Shown here: in pieces, positions 37,201 to 49,087 of the stretch
How the letters are laid out: each line of letters opens with the position of its first letter
How positions within the stretch are numbered: the stretch's first letter is position 1
NCBI GenBank assembly: GCA_965178125.1
Contig: OZ237750.1
Location: 682,001 to 746,000 of the forward strand
Length of the DNA stretch: 64,000 nucleotides
Source: Bilabrum cf. latius
Taxonomy: Eukaryota > Bigyra: Bicosoecida > Bigyra > Bicosoecida
Direction: 5' to 3'
Position numbers and translations under genes: made by a program
The notes under the pieces: generated by a model
Told to the model about the DNA's origin: nothing
The model's input: only the letters and a program-made list of their open reading frames with translations
Database searches by the model: none

Positions 37201-38580
37201 AAGCTGCTGTTCGGCCTGGCCTTCTACCACGCCCTCATCCTCGAGAGGCGCAAGTTCGGCGCGATCGGGTGGAACATCCCTTACGAGTGGATGAACAGCG
37301 ACCTGCAGACGGGCATCATGCAGCTGCGCATGTACCTCGAGGAGCAGCCTAATATCCCTTACGAGACGCTCAACGCAGTGATCGGAGACATCACGTACGG
37401 CGGACGCGCCACGGACGCGTGGGACAAGCGCACGAACCTCTCCATCCTGCGCCGGTTCTTCTGCCCCGAGGTGCTGGAGGACGGGTACCGCTTCAGCGAG
37501 AGCGGCATGTACTTCGCCCCAGCGGAGGGTGACCTCGCCGGGGTCCGCGAGTACATCGAGCAGCTACCTCTGGACGATCCCCCGGACACGTTCGGCCTGC
37601 ATCCGAACGCCGCCATCACGCTTCAGCAGAAGGAGAGCAACTAGCTGATGTCGACGCTGGTGAGCATGCAGAAGGGAGACGGTGGAGGCGGAGGAGGAGG
37701 GTCCGGTGGCCAATCACCTGACGAGGTGGTGAGTGTCATCGTGGAGGACGTGCTGAAGCGCCTGCCCGAGCCCTTTGACAGCAGCAAGGCGCACCCGGAC
37801 ACGTTCGCGACGATCGAGGACGGCAGCATCAACTCTCTCGGAGTGTTTGCGGAGCAAGAGATGGTGCGCTTCAACGGCCTGACGCAGGTGGTGCGAGCCA
37901 GCCTGCTGGAGATGAGGAAGGCCATCAAGGGTCTGGTGGTGATGTCCCCGGAGCTGGAGGCCATGTACAGCGACTTTTAGTTCCAGCGTGTGCCGGTCCC
38001 GTGGGAGGACGCAGCCTACCCCTCGCTCAAGCCGCTGGGCAGCTGGATCGAGGACCTGATGGAGCGGCTGCAGACGCTGCAGCTGTGGCTGACAGACGGC
38101 CCGCCCAAGTGCTTCTGGCTCAGTGGGTTCTTCTTCCCGCAAGGTTTCATGACCGGCGCGCTGCAGACGTACGCTCGCAAGACTCGGATCGCGATCGACA
38201 CGTTGACGTTCAAGACCAACATCCTCTCTCTGAACCAGGAGGACGTGACGGTCGCGCCCGAGGACGGGGTCTACGTGTATGGGCTGTACTTGGAAGGGGC
38301 TCGCTGGGACAAGGAGAACGGCAGGCTGGCAGAGATGACGCCGGGCGTTCTGTTCGACTACATGCCGTGCATCTGGCTCGAGCCGGTGGAGCAGTCGGCG
38401 TTCAGCAAGAAGGAGCTGGACTACGATTGCCCCGTGTACAAGACCTCGCGGAGGGCGGGGACTCTGAGCACCACGGGCCATTCGACGAATTTCATCGTGA
38501 CGCTGCAGCTCGACAGCGCCAAGCCGCAGGACCACTGGATCAGGAGGGGGGTTGCGCTCCTCTCGCAGCTGGACGATTGA
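25230..38580 (+). CDS. Axonemal dynein heavy chain, inner-arm type (DNAH6/DNAH1-like), about 4402 aa
   Basis: Exon 1 is 25230-25259 (ten codons), intron 25260-25401 (GTGAGT...GTCGCAG), exon 2 25402-38580, stop TGA. Fifteen in-frame TAGs: 25702, 25900, 26725, 27670, 27715, 28420, 29023, 30952, 31750, 32035, 33418, 34219, 37021, 37642, 37978; the frame never shifts. Family landmarks: tail and linker to about residue 1500; AAA1 P-loop GPAGTGKT at about 1613; AAA2 GEAGSGKS at about 1894; AAA3 GETGVGKS at about 2328; AAA4 GVGGSGRQ at about 2714 (Arg replaces the usual Lys); coiled-coil stalk and microtubule-binding region about 2950-3260; AAA5-6 and a C-terminal domain with SGFFFPQGF and AGTLSTTGHSTNF. 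It is the ATP-driven motor of motile cilia. Acidic low-complexity inserts lie at about 31760-32030 and 33180-33240. Domain order and length match a complete, functional gene. Confidence 0.95.
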
Positions 38581-38785
38581 TGCATTCACCTGAAGTTTTC
38601 ATTCACGATTCGCGCAACAAATGTGACCGGTATGTATATTCCCATGCTCGTGCCGCGGAAGGCACGCGGGGCCTCGCCCGTCGGCCGACGGCAATTTTCA
38701 AGTTCTGTCGAACGTTCCTTGGCCGGGTTCGCTCGGCGAAAGGTCCACGCATGCGACTCCCTCAGAGCACAAGAAAAGAATAGGC

Positions 38786-40281
38786 ATGCCTGTCGCAGGT
38801 GTCGAAAGCTGGCAGGAAGATGAGGATTATTCCAAGGAGGAGGTTGTAGATGCCGTCGAGATGCACGACAAGCTGGAGGGCGACGCGCTTCCCGGCTACG
38901 CAGAGTTTCAGTGGAGCAAGTCCGAGGAACCGCATCAAATCCGCCGCCGGGCACTCATCAAGGCACATCCTGAGGTTAGATAGATACATTGATGGCATAT
39001 ACTCTGTTTCTTTAGCCATGAGCGCGCCTATCCCGTGCCATTCGCTTCCGTTCGACTGCACATCAACCGCGCATCTCAACGTCTCGGCAAATGCATCGCA
39101 GGTGCTGAAGCTTGTTGGCCCCGACATTGCAACTGCGTACTGGACAGCTGGGTTTGTTTCAATCCAGCTCTTCCTTGCGTACCAAGTCAGGAACATCGAT
39201 TGGGCATACATTGTCCTGGTGGCTGCGACAATCGGAGGACTGCTCGCCCAGAGCTTGACCCTCGCAATGCACGAGATTTCGCACAACCTGGCATTCCGAA
39301 CACAGTTCCCCAACCTTGTGCTCGGGATCTTTGCCAATCTTCCAATGGGCCTCCCAGCATTCGGGTGAGATCCGCAGGGCGTCGCCTCGTGCTATCCGGT
39401 GCAAGTGTTTGCAGAACTCCGCCTGCCCTGGAGTCGCCCAGCAGCCCTGTATTCGAACTTGTCACAACCACAACAATTCTTAAACTATTCGCAGAACCTT
39501 CCGGCGGTACCACCTGGAGCACCACAAGTACCAGGGCGAGCACGGCGTGGACGTGGACGTCCCGACCAAGATGGAGGCGCAGATCTTCCGCTCCCGCCCC
39601 ATGAAGTTCCTGTGGATGTTCCTGTAGCCCGCATTCTACTCTTTGCGCCCGCTGGTGGTGAGCCCGAGGGCCCCCGGCGCCGTGGAGATCGCCACCGTGA
39701 TCAGCCAGGTCACCTTTGACGCTGCCGTGTACTTTTTCTGGGGCCCCAAGGCCCTGACCTACCTGATCATCTCCACGCTGCTGGGCATGGGACTTCACGT
39801 GATGGCGGGGCACTTCGTGGCCGAGCACGCGGCCATGGTGCGCGGGCAGGAGACGTACTCATACTACGGCCCCCTCAACATCTTCGCCTTCAACGTGGGA
39901 TACCACAACGAGCACCATGACCTCGCGGGGGTGCCGTGGACCAGGCTGCCCCAGCTGCGCGCCATGGCTCCCGAGTTCTACGAGCTGCCGCAGCACCATT
40001 CTTGGGCCAAGGTGGTGTACATGTGGATCATGGGCAGCGAGGCGCAGCAGGAGGCGGAGCAGGACAAGGAGGACCGCGTGGAGAGGACGAGGAGGGCGCG
40101 CTCGGGCTCCCGCGGGGGCAGCGACAGCGGCTCCGAGGTGAGCGATGCATTTGAGGAGCAGCTCGAGCAGGACCGCCGCGCCAGCGCGGCCGAGTATGGG
40201 CCCTTTTCTCGCGTGAAGCGGAACACGCTCAGCGACAAGCAGCGCCGCATCATCGAAAAGATGGACAAGCGGAGGGCGTGA
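38786..40281 (+). CDS. DEGS1: Sphingolipid delta-4 (dihydroceramide) desaturase, about 412 aa
   Basis: Exons 38786-38974, 39102-39364 and 39495-40281; introns end CATCGCAG and ATTCGCAG. TGA stop at 40279. Histidine boxes for the di-iron centre are visible: HEISHN at about 120, HLEHH at about 157-161 and HNEHHD at about 288-293. The N-terminus has the family pattern HQIRRR..I...HPEV, and SYYGPLN with FNVGYHNEHHD is diagnostic of DES/DEGS enzymes, which insert the 4,5 double bond into dihydroceramide at the ER. The single TAG (39625, residue 195) occupies the Gln of the conserved WMFLQP-FYSLRPL motif, which makes it the strongest single-site evidence for TAG=Gln. A charged C-terminal extension of about 80 residues, Arg/Ser/Glu-rich, is longer than usual. 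Confidence 0.93.
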
Positions 40282-40456
40282 GCGGTAGCTCTGCTATGCT
40301 TACATTCAATACGCGCATGCCTTATGATCGGATGCCGTCTGCCAGCTGTGTACTTCGCGCCACAAGACAATTCTCAATCAGCAGGATGTGTGACGACTGG
40401 TGGTGCACTGCACGTCAGACGTAGCGCGTGCACACGTTTCGGCGCACATATCGACG

Positions 40457-43400
40457 ATGCGATTACGCATGCTCCCATTGGTAGTTGCAATAGCTGTTCC
40501 CACGGTGTTTGCTTACAGTAGTGGGTACAATGGCGGCTTTGGCTGCGTGTCGAATCCACAGGGACCCCACGGAGGCGGCTCGAGCTCCTCGACGTTCGAC
40601 CTCAAGCTGTACTCTGATTCGACATGCTCAACTGAACTAACTAGCGGATACGATGGAGAATCATCGTCCGATGTGTATCTCTGCCTGTCTAATACAGATG
40701 GTTCATCGACAATGCGGGGCGTGTGGATGTTTGCATACCCCGATGGCTCATCCCCAACGACTACAAACGTAGGCACCAGCTTTGTAGGGTCACTTCTAGC
40801 CGGAACAGGCAGCAGCAATATGTGAGGCTGCCTTAATTTCCCCACTGGCTTGCCTTGACCCTCATCGTGACTGTCGATTCGGCCCGAGTACTGACTATGA
40901 TATCGCAGCAAGACCGTGAGTGGATGCAACGGAGTTACACACCTGAACGCCAACAGCAAGACCGACATGGTAATTCGATGGCAGCCACCTGATGTTGGAA
41001 CGGGCGATATTATGTTTAGGATGCACATCGTGTATTCTGGAACAAGCTACTATACGATAGAGAAGAAAATCGTGGAGAAGTTCGTGGTGTCTACTACAAC
41101 GCTGAGCGGAGTTACAATAGATGCCGGGACCAACTAGATCACCGCTACGTTTAGCGGCATTGTCAAGAGTGCGGCGAATGGAAATTTGGATGCGACCGCC
41201 TTCTCGCTGTCCTCCACCGGTGGCACCGCAACCGTGACTGGAATATCCTCCGTTACGCGAGGTGCCAGCAGCAGGATTTGGGTCATAGTCCCGACCATTA
41301 CAGGGACTATCGACGGCACTGAAAGCGTGCAGATTACCCTGGCGAGCCGCGCCTCGGTGAGGGACAATTTCAGTCGCTGGGTGCCCCTGCCGGACCCCGT
41401 GCCCACTGTCACCTTGGCAGCACCAGCTGCCAGCCCCACCCCATCCACCACGGCCTCGGCGACACCGACCCCGTCAACGACCACAGCAGCGTCATCCAGC
41501 GTGACCCCGAGCATCTCCAGCTCACCATCGACGACGAGCTCCGCCACCCCCACCCCTAGCACAACGAGCACGCCGTCGGCAACGGCGACCAGCAGCCCAT
41601 CCACTGGCGCGTCGGCCAGCGCAACGCCAACTTCATCCACGACGGCATCCGCATCAGCTTCTCCGTCGACGACAGCATCAGCATCGCCAACGTCGTCCAC
41701 ATCTCCGAGCCCCAGCCCGAGCACGTCCGTCTCGGCCTCGTCCAGCCCCTCTGCCTCGGCCAGCGTGACGGCCTCCCCCTCTGCGTCCAGTTCGGCCTCG
41801 CCCAGCACTAGCACCAGCCCTACGCCGTCCAACCTGCCACAGGGCAGCGCGGTGCAGTTCCCCGCTGACAATGTGGTGCCCATCGGGGGCGACACCAGCG
41901 ACCCGGTCATGAAGCTCAGGTGGAGGCTGGAGGATGCCCAGGGCAGCGAGTTCGTGGCCGGCACCAGCACCGAGCAGCCCACGCACGTGCGCATGTCGCT
42001 GGAGCTGCAGCAAGCGGCCCCCGCGGACACGGAGTGGGTGGGGCTGGCCCAGTCGTCCAGCGGACTGATGCTGGGTGGGGGCACCGGCCGGGCCGTGGTG
42101 GGGCTGCTGGGGCAGAACCCGCCGCGGGTGCTCCCGTTCGACATGGTGAGCACGAGCGGTGGCAAGACCGCCGTGCTGTCGAGCGAGGCCTCTGGCAATC
42201 TGTTCGAGGCCGGTGATTCTGCCTTCGCGGGCTCTCCTCCCGTGGGATCGCAGGCGCTCGAGGATGGCGCCAGGGCCGTGGTGGTCGTGCGCCGACCGCT
42301 GGGGGATGCCGAGGGTGCCATTGCGGGGAGTGCTATCGATGGTGCGTGGTCTGCAGAGGAACAAGCCAGCACCGGCTTCATCTGGGCCATGGGACGCATG
42401 GATGCGCAAGGCGGCAGCTCTGGTGATGCCATCGGATACCACACGTCGCGTGGGACCGGCAGCGTGGTGCTTCGGCCGGCTGTGGTCTGCGACAATACCG
42501 TGGTGTGCTCTGGGCGTGGCAGGTGCGACGTGGTGCAGTCTGCCAGCGGGGGCTTGCAGTGCGTGTGCGACCCAGGCCACGCCGGCTCCAGCTGTAGCGA
42601 GTGCGCGGCTGGGTTCGCCCTGGATGCCGCAAGCGGGCGGTGCCGACTGCCCCCTCAGGGGGCTGATCCTGGTGCCAAGGGGCCTGGTGCAGTGTCTCGC
42701 GTGGTGCTCGGGCTGCGACTAGCCGTTGACTTCGACCAGGACTACGAGTCGGACCCGGATGCCTTTGAGATGCAATTCGCCGCCGATGTGTCGGGGGCTC
42801 TGGGCATCGAGTCGTCTCGCGTGCTGGTGGAGTCCGTGGAGCGCGGCAGCGTGGTGGTGCGCTTCAGCATCTAGCCAGGCGCCAACGACACCGCTGCGAG
42901 CTACAACGACCTGGTGGTCGATCTGAGCGCTCAAGTCAACAACGCGAGCAGCCCCCTGCAGTCCCAGGGCACGCTGACGTCGAGCGTCGCGGCAGGCAGC
43001 CTGAATGTGTTGGGCTTTGTGCTGCCCGAGGCCCCTCGCACTGGGTTCGCCGACATGGCAGACAGCTCGTTCGCCTCCCAGCAAGAGCTGCTGGACGGCC
43101 TGCAGATGATGTGGAGCCTGACCGACAGTGAGGTGCCCGGCGGCGGTTCTGCCGTTGTGTCTGGGTCGGGCAGTGACCCCGCCGGGCAGTACCTGCACGC
43201 TCGGCTTGTGCACGACCGATCGTCAGGTTGGTTCGCCCTGGGCTTCAACCCCAGCGATGCCGCCATGCCGGGGGCCCATTCCGTGGTGGCCACGCTCGGG
43301 GCGGCATCGAGCGAGGAGGCAGTGCGAGAGTACGACCTGACGGCGAGGTCTGGCTTCGGGTCTGGGATCCGGCGGGATGCGGAGAGCAGCGTGAGCAATA

Positions 43401-44524
43401 CGAGGCTGTACGAGCGGAACGGCAGCTGGGTGATGGAGTTCACGCGGGCCCTGGACACGGGCGACTCGGGCGACCACGTGCTGCCCGCGGGCGGATCTGA
43501 AGGGGAGCTGTTCATGCTGGTGGCCAGGCACGGGTCAGCCGACAGCATCGAGTCGAGCGGGGCGCACAGCCTGGCCGGCCGCTCCGTGGTGAGTGTGGAC
43601 CTGAGCACAGGTGCGGTGGAGGCTGTGGCATTGGCAGGGCTGATCGTGGCGCACGGCGTGATGATGGGCCTGGCTTGGGCCGTGTTGGTGCCCACTGGAA
43701 TCCTGGCTGCCCGGTTTTGCAAACGCGTCGGCGCAAGCCCGCCCAACATTGAGCGGATCAAGAGCGCACACGTGCAGTCCGTGAGAGGAAGAGGGGGAGC
43801 CGTACCTGCTGCTGACATACCTACGGGCCCACGTGTGAGCCTGTAGCATGTCGCGCAGGCAAACCCTGGTCCCGCGTCAGGGTTGCAGAAGAGCCACCCC
43901 GCAGACGTTCCGAGTGGAGCTAGCGCACCTTCCAACGATGCCAAGGTCGCAGATGCGAACAAGGCGGCAAGGCGCGCCGCGCCAGCGTCGGTTCCGTGCT
44001 GGTTCCGCACCCACCAGGTGGCACAGGGCCTCGCCGTTGTGCTGACCCTGATTGGCTTCGCGGTGATCCTCGCTCACGTGGGCTCCGGTGAGCACTTCAC
44101 GAGCGGGCACTCTGTGATTGGGCTCGTGGTGGTGCTGATGGCGCTGTGCCAGGGGGTACTGGGGGCCGTGCGACCGCACAAGGGAGACGACTGGAGGGAG
44201 GCTTGGGAGTGGGCGCACAAGGGGCTCGGCTACGCGGCATGCGTGCTTGGCCTGGTGGCGGTGGTCCTCGGCGCAGGCCTGGCATCCGACAAGGCCGGCA
44301 TTCCTCGCGGAGGGTGGGTAGGCGTGACGGCGGCAGCGGCGGCCGTGTGGGCTGTGGCTTACATTACGCTGGCTGTCGTGTACGCCGTGTGCATCCCGAC
44401 TGGGTCGAACGGGTGCGACCCCAAGCCAGTGAACGGGGAGACTGTCGTGCAGGTCCCCTCGCACCAGCAGGCTGTGCAGGTGAACGCTGCCGGTGATGGC
44501 GCGAATCCTGCCGAGCAGGCGTGA
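40457..44524 (+). CDS. FRRS1-like reeler/DOMON/cytochrome b561 ferric reductase, copy A
   Basis: Exon 1 40457-40821, intron 40822-40908 (ends ATCGCAG), then 40909 to TGA at 44522-44524. A probable second intron is 43781-43858 (GTGAGA...CGCGCAG, 78 bp, phase 0), which would remove the TAG at 43844. Other TAGs: 41135 and 42872. Order: signal peptide; Cys-containing reeler-like domain with GCNGVTH and WQPPDVGTGDIMFR; long Ser/Thr/Pro/Ala tract (about 41420-41830); DOMON-like domain; Cys-rich EGF-like patch (VCDPGHAGSSCSEC); then a DOMON-like region; then b561 spans with candidate haem-ligand histidines in VAHGVMM, FRTHQVAQG, TSGHSVIG and WAHKGLGY. This order is the FRRS1/SDR2 architecture, which moves electrons across a membrane to reduce ferric iron (family knowledge; substrate here inferred). 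About 1300 aa. Confidence 0.82.
41702..44358 (+). repeat. Inverted duplication, left arm (pairs with 55369-57839)
   Basis: Two colinear blocks match the right arm in inverted orientation without length change: 41702-43716 with 57839-55825 (2015 bp each) and 43975-44358 with 55752-55369 (384 bp each). By eye the long block shows only a handful of substitutions, including four amino-acid changes. Between the blocks the linker differs (258 bp here, 72 bp in the other arm). Confidence 0.9.
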
Positions 44525-44653
44525 TACTGAACTGTGTTCCTACTATTTGCGTTTCGCTTGCCTCATCAATTTCAAAATCAGATACAATACCTTGTCAGCA
44601 GAACACCAAAAGAGAATCATGAACCACAGCCCTAGGGGCGTAGGCGGCGAGTA

Positions 44654-47600
44654 TCACCGGTCAAAGAGTGGGCACTCGTGCCAGCTGCCTTTGCCTTTGA
44701 AGTCTCCATGGCCGTTTGGCAGCAGCTTCCCGCAGCGGTAGCAGAACTAGGTTTTGCCCTTGCACGCGGGAGACTTGCACTTCATGCAGTTGCACCCCGC
44801 AGTCCTCTCGACCACCACTTCACACTTGGGACACTTCTTCGTCTTGTGCTGCTCCTGCCACCGCTTGAAGCTCTCATCCACCGTGCCGTTTTCTCGCTTC
44901 CACTCCTGGTACTAATCGCAAGTAGAGCCTTCGTGCCAGGGCACATCGCAGGACAGGCAAAATGCCTACTTGCAGTAGAGACAGTCCACCCGGGAAGCAC
45001 CTTCCTCCGACACGATGGGCGCGCCACACTTTTTGTTGGGGCAGTAGACCAGCTTGCCCATCGAAGACATCGCCGCCTCCGTCAGCAGCTGCTCGTACAG
45101 TTCCAACGTCTTCTTGCCATCCTCGGCATCTTCCAGGATGGCGTGCACGTCTCCGCCACCAATGGCGGCCTCGCATTCGGCGGAAAAGCACGTCACATTC
45201 GCGGAGTTGTCCTTGATGCTGCGTGTCACGTGATCCCTCACGCACCCGATGCAGGCCGTGTGCCCACATCCACCCACGTACACGTGGTCGAGCGAGTAGC
45301 CGCCCTCTGACCCGTCTGCCCCGGCCCCAAAGCAAATGTCACACATTGCCAGGAAAGGCTTTGATGCGGCCTACTTCCTCGTTACGCGAAGGTAGTTCCG
45401 GTTCCTTACCGCGACCTTGTTGCCTGACCGAATCATCTGCTCGATTTCACGCTGCTGGGCACGGAATATGGCACCATCTCTGCTTTCCTTGAGCCAGTGC
45501 ATCACCTTGGGCTTGCAGCGATGCATGGCTCGCCATCGCCGAATCGTCACAGTTTGTGCCCACACCTGTGAGACTCTGTAGAGAAGAATCCCGTGTTGCA
45601 GGGACTGCAAGGCTTGCCGCGCTGTTTGCTTGACTACTGAGCCAGGCCCGCCGTCACTCCCTCGCGAATCTGCTTTCTCGCCGTCCACTGCCTCGCGAAT
45701 CGTTTCAGAGTCCTCTCGACTCACTCGGAGGGACATGCTTGCAAGAGATCGAGCTCCCACATCAACGACATCGTCCAGTGTGCTGCCAGGCACCTGCGAC
45801 AAAGAGGCTCCGATGCTGCCGGCGGCTGGCGCGACAGACGTGACGCTATGAACTGGAATAGCCGCAGGTTCCGTTGCTGACGCACTTGGCGTTCTACCAT
45901 CGGCTGGCGTGCCGGCAGCTGCACCATACACGCCGGCAGTCCCACTTGACATTGGCATTACACCATGCACCGAGCCGAAACCGGGATTTGCGATCGCAGT
46001 GTAGGCGGGCGGTGGAGCGCACGCTCCAGGGGTGCCCACAGAAGCAGGCACAGCTGATCTCTCTGCTGATCCCGCTACAGATGGTCCGAACCCAGGAATA
46101 GCGACAGGTGCCACAGGCTTGCGCGTACCAGCTGCCGCGGCGGCCAGAGTGGAGCCCGATGAGGCTGCCATGGCGTCTTCGCTCTGTTCAGGCTCATGCT
46201 GCTCTGTTCCTTTGAGCGCTGCTATTTCCTTCGCCTGTTCGGCAGCCGTTGCGGACGCGTTCTCGCCCAGCGGGCCAATGGCTGTTCTCAGAGCTGGACA
46301 TGAAGCCTTGACAGCGCGAAGTACCACCCCGCACTGGTGCAGGAGGGCTCCAGTATGGGCCGCGTGGGACTCTCGTTCGTCCTGCAGCGTTTGTGCCAGG
46401 GCCTGGGACCGCATCCTCTCGCGAGCGAGGCAAGCGTACATCTACCTGGTGATATCATCCCTCTGTTCCCGCCTCTAACGGATCGCTTCGTCCGCCTGGT
46501 CGTGCGTCCGGAGCACCAGCGCGACCAGGTCGTCCTTGCTGGCAGCCTGCAGCACCGCCATGTCAGGCCGCTGCATGGGTTCAGCGATCGAGGTCTCCCT
46601 CGCCAGGGCAGCTGGGCGGTCGAGCGCAGCCGCCCCTGAAAAGGCACCAGCCCCCGACGCAGGACCAGGGATCGACAGTGTCCCTGCAGCGGTCGCGGAT
46701 GCTGCCGAGTCATCATGGTGGCCGCTGGACCCGCCCCGGGCTGCTGCCTCCTCTGCCTGGAACTGCGCTTGCAAGCGGGCTGCCATGGCCGCGTCAGAGT
46801 CAGCGCTGCTTTCGCTCGTTCCCGAAGGTACCCCTTCGTTTGGCCCAGCACCTAATCTTTGCCCATTCCCGCTTGGTCTGTCCTGCGCCGAGGCAGTCTC
46901 AACTGCGCCGGCAGCTTCCAGCGCGGTAGCACGCTCCTCTGCTTCTGCTCGCCGAAGCAGAGCAGGGGCTCTGATGTCGCGAACGGCTTGCATGCTCTCA
47001 TAAAGTGATTCATCACCAACCAGCAGTGCAAGTCGCTGAATTTCGAGAGGCTCCACGACTCTGGTGCACCGCTCATGGGCAAGCATTCGTCGGAGTTGCC
47101 GTTCCCACGGCACTTGCTGCGGTTTGTTGCCATCCAATTTCCCCGAGTCACCACTCCCATGCCCAAACGAGGATCTTGAAGTCTGCCCTTCTTCTCCATT
47201 GCCTACCGTTTCGTGACTCGTGTGCTCTGCTTCGCGCTCATCACTCGCAGACAAATGTGCAGCAGGGTCAGATCCAGCTGACAGCACGCCCCCAAGCCCA
47301 GACACCCAATCTACAATACCGGCTATTGCGGTTGAAGGCTCATTTTGACCGCGGGGATCAGCGCGGCGATCAGCCGCCGCAGGGTCGCTAGCACCACTGG
47401 CGGTCCTCGCAGAACCCGACGACCGGACGGCCGGCGTTCCTATTGAGCAATCTTGAAGCTGCGACGGTACAGGCAGGTCATTCTACTTTAAAAATTGCAC
47501 GAGATCAGTCGCCGATGGAGAGCTACCGTACACGCTCTTGGCAATGTCCCTGAATTCTGCCTGCATTGAACCGGATCGAGAACGAATCGCCAACATGCAT

Positions 47601-47831
47601 GCGTATGACTGTCGTTTCGTCATCGAGGATTACAGATTCATTTGTTTTACTGACTGGAATATATTCAATCGGGGCTCTCGACGCCGTCGCCGGCGGAACA
47701 GCTTGTTGAGGGGCTGGAACGGCAGCGCTGCTACCACGAGCCGGTCTTTGCGCCTGGCACATCTCGCACTGTACATGCGCAGCTGCGTTCTAGTATGTGC
47801 ATTGAGTGCAATTCCACTGATCGGTATTCAT
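44654..47831 (-). CDS. NZF zinc finger plus RBR E3 ubiquitin ligase, about 1034 aa
   Basis: Exon 1 47831-47532, exon 2 47458-44654, TGA stop. The proposed intron 47459-47531 is AT-rich, 73 bp, and ends GTCGCAG; it is phase 0 but its donor (GTACGG) is atypical. Exon 1 starts at MNTDQWNCTQCTY and encodes a RanBP2/NZF finger (W.C..CTY.N......CEMC...RP) as in HOIL-1. The TAG at 47790 lies between CTY and N. The middle is helical, with TAGs at 46475 and 46442 in Gln/Arg-rich coiled coil, then Ala/Pro-rich. The C-terminal 230 residues form RING1 (CDIC...GCGHTACIGC), IBR (WHEGSTCD) and Rcat (CPKCEVVVERTAGCNCMKC). The catalytic Cys is in TAGCNCM, where Cys replaces the common His. Further TAGs at 45371, 44966, 44912 and 44747. 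RBR ligases transfer ubiquitin via a Cys thioester; NZF fingers bind ubiquitin. Confidence 0.78.
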
Positions 47832-48595
47832 ATTTACTGTACGAAGGCACTTGTAAGTAATCCAAGGTGCAATCCAGGCAAAGGGTGGCAGAACCGGAAC
47901 AGGAAAGTTGCTCGACCGCGCCAGTGCAACAAAACAAGCCGCACATTTTTGCAATCTTGCTGCATGTGTCAGAACTTTGAACGCGGGGGCAAATCCAGTG
48001 ATCAGGGAGGCGACAGGCGCCGCCATCGAGCCCGCAGCACTGTCGCCACAGTCGGATACCATGCCTCGCTGCCCTCAGCCAGATGGCATCCACCAGCAGC
48101 TGAGACTGCAGTCCCTCATCTGGTTTCTTAATCCACGCGAGATAGAACGCGTTGGGTGCTCGCGGACCCACCCGATGTACACGCGCCCAGACACTCGACA
48201 CCCCTCTTGGGGGCCAACCCTCCTGAGACCAGCCCTTTCACCTGATCCACCAGTAGATAAGCATCGTGCATGGTGCCATCATATGGAATGGGGCCAATAC
48301 TTGGCACCAATTGTCACCTCATACCTCATCTCCCAAGCCCTTTCCATAATGGACTCATCACAGTGCCTTAAAGCAGACGCTACTAGTGCCACTGTGGCAC
48401 TTGTAGTATGCCCAGCTGGTGGCGCTCAACGTCGCGACCCCGCACCTCGACAGATATAAAGCGGCCACCCCCCGGGGCGCGCGGCAGCGCCTGCCCTTGG
48501 TGGGAACTGCTTTTTGACGGAATGGTTGCCGTTTTTGAGCCTGGTGAATGCACCCATGTGCCTTCTGTAGCACACAAATCCGGAAAAGGCTAACT
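47832..48595. other. Region without a supported gene
   Basis: About 760 bp upstream of the RBR gene and downstream of the small membrane-protein gene. Open frames exist on both strands (plus 47908-48459; minus about 47830-48310) but none shows a recognisable domain, a consistent start, or GTRAG/CGCAG splice signals that link them. It may include the RBR promoter and 5' UTR. Confidence 0.4.
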
Positions 48596-49087
48596 TCAGG
48601 CCGACTTCGATTTCGACCCGAGAAGAGCGTGGCCCAACACCCACAGAGCAACAATGACGTCAAATCCGATGCAGACGCCAGGATACCACTCCGGGACATG
48701 AGTTGCGTCTGGCATGGCCATGTGCCAAATGTCCCAGGCGGGGTGCGCAGCCCAGCCTGCGGCGGTCCAAACCCCACTGTATGTGATTCCCAACAACGCT
48801 ACGACACCATAAACCAAAACACCAACAGCCTCTGTAGCGTGCCACCGGGTGCTTTGATCTTCGTCGTCAAAAACCGAAGCAAACACAAATGCATTGTACA
48901 CAAGCGCCACTAGAACCAATGACAGCGACCAAAATACGACGGGCCGTTTGGGTAACATGAGGTATTGCAACAGTATTGCCCCAAACGCGAGTACAACGCC
49001 ACATATTATTTGCTCCGGCAAGCCTAGCGAAGCAGCGAATTTCGACAGCGCATTGAGTTCGAATCTGGAGAATTCTGAAACATCCAT
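48596..49087 (-). CDS. Small four-span membrane protein (DUF6010-like), 163 aa
   Basis: A single exon from ATG at 49087 to TGA at 48596-48598 has no TAG. After about 18 polar residues come about four hydrophobic segments: IICGVVLAFGAILLQYL, VFWSLSLVLVALVYNAFVF, a Val/Leu/Gly-rich third, and VIVALWVLGHALLG. A loop contains AAHPAWDIWH and VPEWYPGVCIGFD. WD.WH followed by a VP-WY-x3-C pattern resembles the bacterial DUF6010 group of unknown function (weak recollection, not tested). It is divergent from the adenylosuccinate synthetase gene. No intron signal is needed. Function unknown. Confidence 0.6.
   Translation of the reverse strand: MDVSEFSRFELNALSKFAASLGLPEQIICGVVLAFGAILLQYLMLPKRPVVFWSLSLVLVALVYNAFVFASVFDDEDQSTRWHATEAVGVLVYGVVALLGITYSGVWTAAGWAAHPAWDIWHMAMPDATHVPEWYPGVCIGFDVIVALWVLGHALLGSKSKSA

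Noticed and set aside
25402-38580. Dynein as a pseudogene with 15 premature stops
   Set aside because: There is no frame shift in 13 kb, all stops are TAG, motifs are intact, and the same pattern occurs in unrelated genes.
47908-48459. Plus-strand 183-codon frame
   Set aside because: No ATG-led domain, composition like neighbouring non-coding DNA, and it has no splice or homology support.
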